Positions 27,037-36,194 of a stretch of DNA of 64,000 bases are shown piece by piece. The notes beneath the pieces are model-generated. The model worked only from the letters and a program-made list of their open reading frames with translations, had not been told where the DNA came from and made no database searches. The position numbers and the translations under genes are program-made. The DNA is from CAWAMD01 sp963783045 (GTDB lineage Bacteria; Actinomycetota; Nitriliruptoria; Nitriliruptorales; Nitriliruptoraceae). Numbering within the stretch: position 1 is the first letter of the stretch; each line of letters starts with the position of its first letter. The stretch lies in contig CAWAMD010000005.1 in the NCBI GenBank assembly GCA_963783045.1, positions 1,364,001 to 1,428,000 of the forward strand. The letters run 5' to 3'.

Positions 27037-27981
27037 TCAGTCGCCCGGCATGACGGTCGCCTCGGCCAGCAGGGGCGGCTCGGACGGCTCGCGGCGCCAG
27101 ATGTCCCAGTAGGCGCCCAGCCGGTCGACGAACTCGTCGGGCTGCTCCGCGAAGAGCCGGCGGCCACGGGCCAGCCCCCGCTGCTGCAGGGCGGCCCGCT
27201 TGCGGTCGATCAGCGCCGTCACCGTGGCGACGGTGGCGGTGCCGCCGAAGCGGTCCGGGTCGCGGTGCAGCAGGTTGCGGAGGATCGCGAGGTCGTGATC
27301 GTCGCCGAGGTCGTCGGTCTGGTCGTGGAGGAGGGACCGGCGTGTCCGAAGCGCCGCCGGCCACGCGTCCTGGAGCAGCCGGACGTGCAGCCGGTGGTAC
27401 TTGATCCGCTTGCGCCACTCGTGCAGCGCCTCGGTGGTGGGGTCCTCCACGACGTCGGCGAGGCGGTCGACCGCGCGCCGGTAGGTCTTCGCCAGCCCCC
27501 CGGCGAGGGCGTCGAAGCCGTCCGCGTCGACCGTCCACCCGTCGATGCGCTCCCGCACCGCGCGCAGGTCGCCGGCCACGGCGACGAGCGTCGCCTCGGC
27601 GTCCGCGTCCGCCACCAGCTCGTCGCGCCGGGCCGAGAGGATGTCGCGTACGGGCGAGAGGTGGTCGGCGCCGGCGGGGAAGGTGTCGAGCAGCGCGTCG
27701 CAGACCTCGTACACGGCGCTGGCGTCGCGCAGGTCGGAGAGGCGCCTCGCCGTGTCGCGGAAGGCGGCGTTCTCGGTGGCGTAGAGGTCGGGGGCCACCT
27801 CCCGGACGAGACGGAGGAGCGCGCGGACCTTCTTGCACCGGGTGCGCACGCGGTGGATCACGTCGTGGACGCCACGGTCGTCGTCACCGAATGCGGCGAG
27901 GGCACGGTCCACCTGATCGGCCGCGATCCGCCGGACCGCGACGTCGACGGGCTCGTCGTGGTGGAGTCGATAGCGGGCCAC
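27037..27981 (-). CDS. CHAD domain protein
   Basis: 314 residues, all-helical and rich in Arg, His and Asp. It has the conserved His/Arg/Lys pattern of the CHAD domain: HDVIHRVRTRCKKVRALLRLVR in the first half and ALHEWRKRIKYHRLHVRLLQ in the second, which line the central basic pore. CHAD proteins bind inorganic polyphosphate and localise to polyP granules. No CYTH triphosphatase domain is fused. The GTG start has AGGAG 5 bases upstream. Confidence 0.88.
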   Translation of the reverse strand: MARYRLHHDEPVDVAVRRIAADQVDRALAAFGDDDRGVHDVIHRVRTRCKKVRALLRLVREVAPDLYATENAAFRDTARRLSDLRDASAVYEVCDALLDTFPAGADHLSPVRDILSARRDELVADADAEATLVAVAGDLRAVRERIDGWTVDADGFDALAGGLAKTYRRAVDRLADVVEDPTTEALHEWRKRIKYHRLHVRLLQDAWPAALRTRRSLLHDQTDDLGDDHDLAILRNLLHRDPDRFGGTATVATVTALIDRKRAALQQRGLARGRRLFAEQPDEFVDRLGAYWDIWRREPSEPPLLAEATVMPGD

Positions 27982-28050
27982 GGTGGCTCCTGGCGACGGG
28001 ACGCGGCGGGCTCGGGACTGCGGACAGGCCCGCTTCAGGCCAGCACAGTG

Positions 28051-29766
28051 TCAGCGCGCCTGCAGCGGCTCGACACCGTCCTCCGGCAGGGGAAACCAGC
28101 GCAGGGCCTCGAAGTCGTCGCCGTCCGTCCGGTTGGTCTGATGGCCGCGACCGGGAGTGCCGCGCAGGTCCGCGGCGATGCGGCGGGCCTCGTCGAGATA
28201 GTCCGCCAGCGTGGACTCCGCCGTCGTGCGCCGGTGGGTGTCGGCGGTGAACCGACCGTCGTCGTAGCGGATGTCGTGGAGGCTCATCGGCGGCTCGACG
28301 AGGCCGCCCTCGTGCCGCCACAGCCCGGTCGTCGTGTCGAAGTCGTAGTGGGCGAGGAACGCCGCACCATCACGAGCGACGAAGTCCACGGCGTCGAGCA
28401 CGAAGCCGAAGACGGTCTCGCTGACGAAGTAGTTGAAGTTCACACGCACCCAGCCGGGCTTGATGCCCTCACAGCCGCGGGCGATCTGGCGCTGGAACCG
28501 GTGCGAGCGGTCGAGGTCGATGCCGAGCAGGCGGTGCCCGTACGGACCGGCACACGAGCAGCCGCCCCGCGACTGGATCCCGAACAGGTCGTTGAGCAGC
28601 GCGACGACGAAGTTGTGGTGGAGGTAGCGCCCGTCCTCGCCGTGGCGGACGACGAAGGACACGATGGACAGGCGCTCGGCGTCGTGGTTGCCGAGGATCT
28701 CGAGGTGGGGGTTCGCCTCCCACCGTTCGATGGCACGGCGGATGAACGACTCCTCGCGCGCGCGGATGACCGTCGCGCCGACCGCCTGCTTGAGCTGGAA
28801 GACGAGCCCCGCGCGGATGGCTCCGACGATGTCGGGGGTGCCGCCCTCCTCGCGCCGCTCGATGTCGTCGACGTAGACGTGGTCGTCGGGGTTCACGTAG
28901 GCGACGGTCCCGCCGCCCGGCACGACGGGCACGCGGTTGCGGAACAGCTCGCGGCGGGCGATCAGGATGCCGGGCGTGCCCGGGCCGCCGATGAGCTTGT
29001 GGGTGGAGATGAAGATGGCGTCCTTGTGGTCCAGCTCGCCGTCGGGACCGGCGCCGCTGGCGGCCATGTCGATGTCGACGTAGGGCGCGGCCGCCGCGAA
29101 GTCCCAGAACGACAGCGCCCCGTGGCGGTGCAGCAGAGCCGCGATCGCACGGGTGTCGGAGAGGATGCCGGTGACGTTCGACGCCGCCGAGAAGCTGCCG
29201 ATCTTGAGCGGCCGGTCGGCGTAGCGTTCGAGGGCGGCCTCGAGCTCGCCCAGGTCGACGTGCCCGTCGGCGTCCTCGTGGATGCGGACCACCTCGGCGA
29301 TCGACTCCCGCCAGAGCAGCTCGTTCGAGTGGTGCTCGTAGGGACCGATGAACACGACCGGCCGTCGGTCGGCCGGGATGTGCGCCGACAGGTCGAAGGC
29401 GTCGTCGAGGTCGTTCGGGAGCCGCAGGTTGAGCACGTGGACGAGCTTGTCGATGGCCCCGGTCGAGCCGGAGCCGCAGAAGACGACCGCGTGCTCGTCG
29501 GAGGCGTTGACGGCCTGCCGGATGATCGCGCGGGCGTCCTCACGGAAGCGGGTGGTCTGCAGACCCGTCCCCGACGACTCGGTGTGGGTGTTCGCGTAGA
29601 GGGGCAGCACCGTCTCGCGCAGGAAGTCCTCGATGAAGGTGAGTGCCCGCCCGGACGCGGTGTAGTCGGCGTAGGTCACCCGCCGCGGCCCGTAGGGACC
29701 GACGACGACCTCGTCCTCACCGATCACCGACGCACGGATCGTGTCGATGAGCGTGTCCGAGTCCAT
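28051..29766 (-). CDS. Class V aminotransferase-fold PLP enzyme with C-terminal extension
   Basis: 571 residues, against about 400 for ordinary cysteine desulfurases. The PLP lysine lies in FISTHKLIGGPG; the cofactor-binding FCGSGSTGAIDKL and the Asp in SFWDFAAAAPYVDID are clear. A Cys-containing loop RGGCSCAGPYGHRLLG lies where SufS-type enzymes hold their catalytic Cys, so sulfur transfer is possible. The C-terminal ~130 residues after VRVNFNYFVSETVFGFVLDAV are an extension of unknown role. The ATG at 29766 has AGGAGG 5 bases upstream. No Fe-S assembly genes are nearby. It is divergent from an enoyl-CoA hydratase. Confidence 0.85.
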   Translation of the reverse strand: MDSDTLIDTIRASVIGEDEVVVGPYGPRRVTYADYTASGRALTFIEDFLRETVLPLYANTHTESSGTGLQTTRFREDARAIIRQAVNASDEHAVVFCGSGSTGAIDKLVHVLNLRLPNDLDDAFDLSAHIPADRRPVVFIGPYEHHSNELLWRESIAEVVRIHEDADGHVDLGELEAALERYADRPLKIGSFSAASNVTGILSDTRAIAALLHRHGALSFWDFAAAAPYVDIDMAASGAGPDGELDHKDAIFISTHKLIGGPGTPGILIARRELFRNRVPVVPGGGTVAYVNPDDHVYVDDIERREEGGTPDIVGAIRAGLVFQLKQAVGATVIRAREESFIRRAIERWEANPHLEILGNHDAERLSIVSFVVRHGEDGRYLHHNFVVALLNDLFGIQSRGGCSCAGPYGHRLLGIDLDRSHRFQRQIARGCEGIKPGWVRVNFNYFVSETVFGFVLDAVDFVARDGAAFLAHYDFDTTTGLWRHEGGLVEPPMSLHDIRYDDGRFTADTHRRTTAESTLADYLDEARRIAADLRGTPGRGHQTNRTDGDDFEALRWFPLPEDGVEPLQAR

Positions 29767-29909
29767 GCGAGCCTCCTGCGCCGAGCCCACCCGGACCGTA
29801 CCGGCGCCCCGCGCGCTCGATGTGCGTTCGCGCACGCACGCGTACGCCGATGCACCGGTGCGCCGCTGGCTGCCGTGCGACCATGCGGCGACCCGACCCG
29901 GAGGAACCC

Positions 29910-30728
29910 ATGCCATCCACCGACGATCCCTACGCCCGGTTCACGACGCTGCGGTTCGAGCACCCCGCCGACGGGGTCCTGCGGATCGTCATCGACACGC
30001 CCGGCAAGCTGAACGCGGTCGGCCACGACGGCCATCGCGAGCTCGCGGAGATCTGGCCGGTGATCGACCGCGATCCCGACACGCGGGTGGCGATCGTGAC
30101 CGGGGCGGGCGGGGTGTTCTCCGCCGGCGGCGACCTCGCGCTCGTCGAGGACATGGCCGACGACTTCGCCGTGCGGGTGCGCGTGCTGCGTGAGGCGCGC
30201 GACCTCGTCCATCACCTCATCGACTGCAGCAAGCCGGTGGTGTCGGCCATCGAGGGTCCGGCCGTGGGGGCCGGGCTGGTGGTGGCGCTGCTCGCCGACA
30301 TCTCGGTGGCCGGACGCACGGCACGGCTCATCGACGGGCACACCCGCCTCGGGGTGGCGGCCGGCGACCACGCGGCCATCGTGTGGCCACTGCTCGTCGG
30401 CATGGCGAAGGCGAAGTACCACCTGCTCACCAGCGCGCCCCTGACCGGCGAGGAGGCCGAGCGCATCGGCCTCGTCTCCCTCGTCGTGGACGACGCGGAC
30501 GTGCAGGACCGGGCGCTCGCGGTCGCGAGCGGTCTGGCCGCCGGCAGCCAGAGCGCGATCCGGTGGACGAAGCATGCGCTCAACCATTGGCTGCGCTCGG
30601 CCGGTCCGATCTTCGACGCGTCCCTCGGCCTGGAGTTCCTCGGCTTCGGCGGACCCGACGTGCACGAGGGCGTGGCCGCGATCCGCGAGAAGCGCTCACC
30701 CCGGTTCACCGGCCCGACGTCCGAGTAG
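29910..30728 (+). CDS. Enoyl-CoA hydratase/isomerase family protein
   Basis: 272 residues, crotonase fold. The oxyanion-hole residues lie in GVFSAGGDLAL and in AIEGPAVGAGLVVALLADI. A Glu at the first catalytic position seen in true hydratases is not obvious; the second region reads THTRLGVAAGDH-like (HTRLGVAAGDHAAIVWP). It may therefore be an isomerase, hydrolase or other crotonase. It has no neighbouring beta-oxidation genes. ATG 29910 has GGAGGAA 5 bases upstream. Confidence 0.85.
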   Translation: MPSTDDPYARFTTLRFEHPADGVLRIVIDTPGKLNAVGHDGHRELAEIWPVIDRDPDTRVAIVTGAGGVFSAGGDLALVEDMADDFAVRVRVLREARDLVHHLIDCSKPVVSAIEGPAVGAGLVVALLADISVAGRTARLIDGHTRLGVAAGDHAAIVWPLLVGMAKAKYHLLTSAPLTGEEAERIGLVSLVVDDADVQDRALAVASGLAAGSQSAIRWTKHALNHWLRSAGPIFDASLGLEFLGFGGPDVHEGVAAIREKRSPRFTGPTSE

Positions 30729-30749
30729 CCGGCCCGCCCCGCGGCAGGA

Positions 30750-31939
30750 TCAGCGCACGGGCCACACCAGCGCGTCGGCGACGCCGAGCATGTCGTCGAC
30801 GGCCGGGACCAGCAGCCGCACGTCGCCGCCGTCGAGGTCGGTCGACACGAGACGCCCACCGTCACCACCGCAGCCGGCCGACAGCAGCAGCATCAGCCGC
30901 CCGTCCGCGGCGCCCTGCAGGAAGACGCCCTCGACCGGCAGACGGTCCGGCGAGGCCACCTCGAGCGGGACGACCCGGTCGCCGCGCTGCTCCATGACCG
31001 CGGCCGCGCCGCAGTCGCCGGTCCACTGCAGGAACGTGCGAGCGTCGACGTGCAGCGCATCGCTGTAGCCGAAGTCGACGACGGGCAGGTCGTCGGTCCC
31101 GACCGGGCTCAGCGGGGTGGCGTCGCCGCCACCGACCGGGACGAGCCACAGCCGCTGCCACGTCGTGGCCTCGCCGTGCGGCTCGACGCAGGCCGCGAGC
31201 ACCCGCGCCGAGTCCCACCAGCGCACCGGCCAGCACGGCCCGTCCGCCGGCGACACCGACACGGTGCGCACGAGCGTGCCGTCGTTGCGGTGGACCGCGA
31301 TCCCGGTGGGGTCGGCCAGCACGAGCGCGGTCCCGTCGGGCAGGGAGAGCCACCAGCGGGACGGCACGACGTAGTCGAGCCCGCGGACATCGCCGATGGA
31401 CGCCAGGAGCGCGCCGCTGCGGTCGCGACGTTCGAGCGTGCGGTGCTGATCGTCACCGCCTGCGACCACGAGGTTCGCGCCGGTGGGGCGGGTGAAGCTG
31501 CCGGCGAGGAACGACACCTCGCCCTCGGCGGCGAGCGGCTGCTGCACGCCCGTCCCGAGGTCGACGGTGACGAGCTGCGCCCGCTCCTCGCTCATGCGGA
31601 ACGTCCGTACGAGCGCCTGGCGGCCGTCCGGTGACCAGTCGAGGACGGCGTTGGCGGTCTCGCCGCCCGTGTCCTCCCAGGACCGGACGACCCGGCGCTC
31701 GCCGCCCGGATCCACGAGCACGAGGTCGACGCCGCCGGTCCGGGAGACGAGGGCGAGGGCGGTCCCGTCGGCCACGAGGACGTTGGCCGGCGTGGCCGAC
31801 GGGCGCGGGGACGCGGGACGGAGGCGGAAGGCGACACGACAGGCGCGGACGGTCCGCCCGGATCGACCGCCACGTCCGTCGACGTGCCACAGGCACCGAG
31901 AAGAATGCCCGCGGCCAGCACGGCCACGAGTCCGCGCAT
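30750..31939 (-). CDS. Beta-propeller (TolB-like) lipoprotein, one apparent frameshift
   Basis: About 396 residues when restored. The signal MRGLVAVLAAGILLGAC has a clear lipobox (LLGAC). Next comes a Ser/Pro-rich linker, then propeller-like repeats (VLDWSPDGRQALVRT, WWLSLPDGTALVLADPTG, DDLPVVDFGYSDALH). The signal peptide is in one frame and the propeller, from PSATPANVLVADGTALALV, in another. The join lies in the GC-run near 31803-31815 and needs one added base. The ATG at 31939 has GGGAGG upstream. Function is unknown; related propellers bind ligands or peptidoglycan-associated proteins. Confidence 0.75.
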
Positions 31940-32047
31940 CCTGCCTCCCCTGGCCCGTTCGTGGGCCACGCCGTCAGGATCGCAACCAGTCGGCGCCTGC
32001 ACGGCCCATTCTACCGCCACGGACCCGCGAACAGCGCAGGACAACCG

Positions 32048-32644
32048 TCAGTCGTCGTCGCCCTCCCAGGCCTCCCGGCCTTCGCTGACCGCCAGCCACG
32101 CGACGCCCAGCGCCGCGACCGGGTCGGCCCACCACCAGCCGAAGAGCGCGTTCAGCGCGAGCCCACCGAGGACGATGGCGGACAGCGCCGCGCACAGCCA
32201 CGTCTCGCGGGAGTCGGCGATGAGGACGCGGCTGGCCAGCGCCCGCCCCGTGCGCGCCTTGGCCACGGCCAGCGCGGGCATGACGACGAGCGACAGCGCG
32301 GTCACGGCCAGCCCGGCGATGGAGGTCTCTGCGGCTGCTCCCACGATCAGGTCGCGCACCGACTCGACGCCGACGTAGGCGGCGAGCGCGAAGAAGCTCA
32401 GCGCGATGAGCTTCAGCGCACGCTCCTCGCGCTCCTCGTGCGAGCCTCGGAGACGCCAGATGACGACCACCGCCGAGAAGACCTCCACCACCGAGTCGGC
32501 ACCGAAGCCGACCAGTGCGATCGAGCCCGCGAGGATGCCGGCGGTGACCGCCACCCCCGCCTCCACGACGTTCCAGCCGACGGTGAGGTACTCGAGGAGG
32601 AAGCCACGGCGCAGCAGCCGGTCCTCGGTTCGGAGGGTGCTCAT
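32048..32644 (-). CDS. Cation diffusion facilitator-type transporter, membrane domain only
   Basis: 198 residues with about five to six membrane helices. The CDF pattern is visible: GSIALVGFGADSVVEVFSAVVV in the second helix region and DSRETWLCAALSAIVLGGLALN plus WWADPVAALGVAWLAV later, holding Asp/Glu metal sites. The cytoplasmic C-terminal domain normally present in CDF metal/proton antiporters is entirely missing; the protein ends right after the last helix (EGREAWEGDDD). The usual first-site His of Zn transporters is not evident, so the metal is unclear. ATG 32644 has only a weak ribosome site. Confidence 0.8.
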   Translation of the reverse strand: MSTLRTEDRLLRRGFLLEYLTVGWNVVEAGVAVTAGILAGSIALVGFGADSVVEVFSAVVVIWRLRGSHEEREERALKLIALSFFALAAYVGVESVRDLIVGAAAETSIAGLAVTALSLVVMPALAVAKARTGRALASRVLIADSRETWLCAALSAIVLGGLALNALFGWWWADPVAALGVAWLAVSEGREAWEGDDD

Positions 32645-32835
32645 GGGGACGCCGTGGGTCCGGCCGTCACGCGGCGGGCGGTGGGCTCGGCGATCGACGC
32701 CGCATCCGGGCGGGACATCCCGACTCCTCGGGTCTCGTGCGCGTGGAGACGATATCGGTGGCCGTCACGGCGTGCGCCCGACGCCGTTCTCGGCCGCCGC
32801 GGGTCCGGGGCTCCGAGCGCGCCTACGATGGGGCC

Positions 32836-34068
32836 ATGTGCGACACGATGGTGGTGGTCGAGCCCGGACGGGTCCTGTTCGCGAAGAACTCGGACCGGGA
32901 CCCGAACGAGTCGCAGCTGCTCGAGTGGCACCCACGCCGATCGCATGCCGGCGACGCGAGGGTGACCTGCACGTGGCTGACGATCCCGCAGGTGCGCGAA
33001 ACGGCGGCCGTGCTGCTCAGCCGCCCCTTCTGGATGTGGGGCGCCGAGATGGGCGCCAACGAGCACGGCGTCGTGATCGGCAACGAGGCGGTGTTCACCG
33101 ACCAGCCCTACGCCGGGACCGGCCTGACCGGCATGGACCTGCTGCGCCTGGCCCTCGAGCGCTCGGCGACCGCCGACGAGGCGGTGGCGACGATCACCGG
33201 CCTGCTGGCGACCCACGGGCAGGGCGGCGGCTGCGGCCACGAGGACCGCAGCTTCACGTACCACAACAGCTTCCTGGTGGCCGACCACCGACACGCCTAC
33301 GTGCTGGAGACCGCCGGCCGGCTGTGGGAGGTCGAGCAGGTGACCGCCGGCGTGCGCACCATCTCCAACGGGCTGACGCTGCCCGGGCTGCGCGGCCACG
33401 CGGACCGGGTCAGGACCCGCGTCTCGCGCTGCGCTCTCCGGCGGCAGCGCACGACCGCACTGGCCGCTGGGGCCACCTCCCCGAGCGACCTCATGGCCGT
33501 GCTGCGTGACCACGGCGCCGGCAACGTCGGCCCCGACTACGACGTGCTGACCGGCGCCATGTCGGCGCCCTGCATGCACGCCGGCGGCCTCGTCGCGAGC
33601 TCCCAGACGACCGCCTCCTGGGTCGCCGCGCTGACCCCGGACGGGGCGCGGCACTGGGCCACGGGCACCGCGGCCCCGTGCACCTCGCTCTTCGTGCCGG
33701 TCCGGGTGGACGAGCCCGTCGATCACGGCGCCGCACCCACGGACGTGTTCGACCCCGGGACCTGGTGGTGGCGGCACGAGCTGCTGCACCGGCAGGTCGC
33801 GCGCGACCCGGCGGCGCTGCTGCCGACGTTCGCGGCCGAGCGGGACGCGGTCGAGCGTCGATGGGTCGACGACCCGCCGCCGTCCACCGACGCGTTCGCC
33901 GAGGCGGACCGGCTGGTGCGCCGTTGGACCGCAGCCGTCGCGGCGCGTCCGACCCGCGACCGACGACCGTGGCCCGTGCGCCGCTACTGGGCCGCGCGGA
34001 ACGAGCGCGCCGGCATGCCGGCGGACCGGGCCACGGTCACGGCGTCCGCTGGATCCCCCGGTCGGTGA
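32836..34068 (+). CDS. C69-family (secernin-like) peptidase
   Basis: 410 residues. The chain begins MCDTMV, so after Met removal Cys becomes the N-terminal nucleophile of the Ntn-hydrolase fold. Supporting landmarks are FAKNSDRDPNESQ, NEHGVVIGNEAVFT and HNSFLVADHRHAYVLET, all typical of peptidase C69/U34 dipeptidases and secernins. No signal peptide, so it is cytoplasmic. The start is fixed by the Cys2 requirement. The 3' end overlaps the convergent CWB2/phosphatase gene by 32 bases. Confidence 0.88.
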   Translation: MCDTMVVVEPGRVLFAKNSDRDPNESQLLEWHPRRSHAGDARVTCTWLTIPQVRETAAVLLSRPFWMWGAEMGANEHGVVIGNEAVFTDQPYAGTGLTGMDLLRLALERSATADEAVATITGLLATHGQGGGCGHEDRSFTYHNSFLVADHRHAYVLETAGRLWEVEQVTAGVRTISNGLTLPGLRGHADRVRTRVSRCALRRQRTTALAAGATSPSDLMAVLRDHGAGNVGPDYDVLTGAMSAPCMHAGGLVASSQTTASWVAALTPDGARHWATGTAAPCTSLFVPVRVDEPVDHGAAPTDVFDPGTWWWRHELLHRQVARDPAALLPTFAAERDAVERRWVDDPPPSTDAFAEADRLVRRWTAAVAARPTRDRRPWPVRRYWAARNERAGMPADRATVTASAGSPGR

Positions 34069-36004
34069 AGTGACCGTCGGCCGCCGGGAGGAACTCCCAG
34101 GCGTACTCGTGCGGGTACAGCCGCAGGACGATCACGCCGTCGGTCGTGTCGTCGCGAACCTCGGTGAGGTGGGTCGGGGCCTGCTGGAAGTGGTAGTGGC
34201 TGCGGCCGCCGGTGCCCACGACGAACTCCCGGATCCCGTCGGGGGTGGCGTTGCCGTCCGCATCGGCGGGACGGAACCGCTCGTAGGTGTGGTCGTGGCC
34301 GGCCAGCACGATCTGTCCGCCCGCCGCGTCGAGGTCGGCCCACAGCGCCGCGACCGCACTGCTGCTGGCGTGCAGGCCGGAGCTGAAGCGGGGATGGTGC
34401 CAGTAGGCGACCACCGGCTGGCCGGGGTGGGCCGCGAGGTCGTCAGCCAGCCACTGCTCCTGCGGCGAGCCGGTGCCGCAGCCGCCGACGGCCCAGCAGT
34501 TCGAGTTCAGCGCGACGACGTGCCACGCGCCCAGGTCGTAGCTGTACCAGCCCTTGCCGGCAGGTCCGGCCGCGTCACCGAAGTAGTCGTAGTAGGGCGC
34601 GGCGCGGTCGGTCACGTAGTCGTGGTTGCCGGGCACCGGACGGGTGCGGTCACGATGGCGCCCCCAGGTGGGGTCGTAGCAGTCGGCGAACTGCCGGGCC
34701 GTGCCGGAGTCGTAGACGTTGTCGCCGAAGGTCGCGACCGTCCCGCCGAGCCGGTCGAGCAGGCCCGCCGTCGCCTCGTCGCCCTGGCTGGCGCAGCTCG
34801 CGATGTCGCCGGCGCCGACGAGCTGGGCGTACGCCTCCGGCGGGTCGTCGTCGAGCGCCTCGGCGAGCTGCCGGCCGGCGTCGGAGCGCACTGCGGCCGT
34901 CCCACCAACGAGGAGGTCGCACCCGTCGAGCCCGCGCAGCTGACCGAGCAGCCCGGTGAGCCCCGCATGGTCGCCGGGCCACTCGGCCGGCGTGAGCAGC
35001 AGCAGCCCGCCCGTGCGTGCCGCGGCGGCACCCGCAGCGAGTGCGTCGGCGAACCGGGCGCCGCTGGCCAGCACCGGCGTCTGGGGGGCGCGCAGGGCAC
35101 GCTGCCGCGCCTCGCGTCCCACGGCGACGGCGGTGCCGTAGCGCTCGCTGCCGGCGAGCCGCCGGACCGAGAGCCCGCGCGCCTCGACGGCGTCGACGAC
35201 GGCCGGCGACACGGCGGCCTCCCCACCGACGACGAGCACCTGGCCGCCTGACAGCTCCTCGAGGGCATCGGCGACGGAGGACGGAAGCCGGTCCGGCGGG
35301 GTCAGCAGCGTGGGGACCCGGTCGTCGACGGCGGCGAGGGCGCCGGCCGCGAGGGCGTCGGGGAAGGCCGCGCCGCTGGCGAGGGCGACCGCTCCGTCGC
35401 GGGCGGGACCGGCGGCGCGGGCCACCGCCACGGCCGTCGCGTAGCGGTCGGCGCCGGCCAGCCGGGTGACCTCGGGCTGCGAGGTCCGCGCCCGCACGGC
35501 GTCGGCGACGTCGGCGGACACGGCGCGGCTGCCGCCGACGATCGTGACACGGGAGGGCTGGAGACGGTCGAGCGCCCCGGCGACCCGCTGCGGGAGCCGG
35601 TCGGGCCAGGTCAGCAGGATCGGGGCGTCACGGTCCGCAGCGAGGCCGGTCGCCGCGAGCGCGTCGGGGTAGTCGGCCGCGGACGCCAGCACCACCTCGT
35701 CGGCCCGTGACCACAGCGCGTCGGACACCGCGACGGCCGTCCCGACGCGGTCGGTTCCGGCGAGACGGTCGAGCCGGTCGGGGCCGGCCGGGCAGCTCAC
35801 CGGCCCGGGAACCGGTGCCGAGACCGCCCGCATCCCGCTCGGGGAGGCCACGTCCGGGGGCGGCGGGTCGGTCTGCGTCGTCCGCGGGCCGTCGCCGTTC
35901 CCGCCGCTGGCCGTGAGCCCGCCCGTCAGCAGGACCAGCGTCAGCACGACGACGGCAGCCGCGACGACGACGCCGAACACCGTCCCCACCTGTCGACCCC
36001 GCAC
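34037..36004 (-). CDS. Membrane-anchored protein: three CWB2 repeats plus purple-acid-phosphatase-like metallophosphoesterase
   Basis: 655 residues. A single N-terminal anchor (VGTVFGVVVAAAVVVLTLVL) is followed by a Pro/Thr linker. Three full CWB2 repeats cover about residues 75-370 (RLAGTDRVGTAVAV, RLAGADRYATAVAV, RLAGSERYGTAVAV, each with ADALA and VGG..AVS). The C-terminal ~270 residues form an extracytoplasmic metallophosphoesterase: GAGDIASC, FGDNVYDSGT, PVPGNHDYV, WHHPRF and LAGHDHTYERF. The GTG at 36004 has AGGAG 5 bases upstream and is preferred to the in-frame ATG at 36058. The enzyme could release phosphate from wall polymers or exogenous esters; that is inference. Confidence 0.87.
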   Translation of the reverse strand: MRGRQVGTVFGVVVAAAVVVLTLVLLTGGLTASGGNGDGPRTTQTDPPPPDVASPSGMRAVSAPVPGPVSCPAGPDRLDRLAGTDRVGTAVAVSDALWSRADEVVLASAADYPDALAATGLAADRDAPILLTWPDRLPQRVAGALDRLQPSRVTIVGGSRAVSADVADAVRARTSQPEVTRLAGADRYATAVAVARAAGPARDGAVALASGAAFPDALAAGALAAVDDRVPTLLTPPDRLPSSVADALEELSGGQVLVVGGEAAVSPAVVDAVEARGLSVRRLAGSERYGTAVAVGREARQRALRAPQTPVLASGARFADALAAGAAAARTGGLLLLTPAEWPGDHAGLTGLLGQLRGLDGCDLLVGGTAAVRSDAGRQLAEALDDDPPEAYAQLVGAGDIASCASQGDEATAGLLDRLGGTVATFGDNVYDSGTARQFADCYDPTWGRHRDRTRPVPGNHDYVTDRAAPYYDYFGDAAGPAGKGWYSYDLGAWHVVALNSNCWAVGGCGTGSPQEQWLADDLAAHPGQPVVAYWHHPRFSSGLHASSSAVAALWADLDAAGGQIVLAGHDHTYERFRPADADGNATPDGIREFVVGTGGRSHYHFQQAPTHLTEVRDDTTDGVIVLRLYPHEYAWEFLPAADGHFTDRGIQRTP

Positions 36005-36194
36005 CGAGTCTCCTCCGTCGTCCCCGTCTCGATCGACGCGGTGTCCGCCGAGCGTCACCGTCCGTGCGCGCGCTGCGCCGGGAGCGCGGAGCGCGGCACT
36101 AGCCTACGGAACCGTGCAACCCACGAGCAGCGGCGCACGTCACCTGTCCCGGAGGCCGCCTCCCCTCCCGCTGCCGACATGGGAGACTCGTGTC

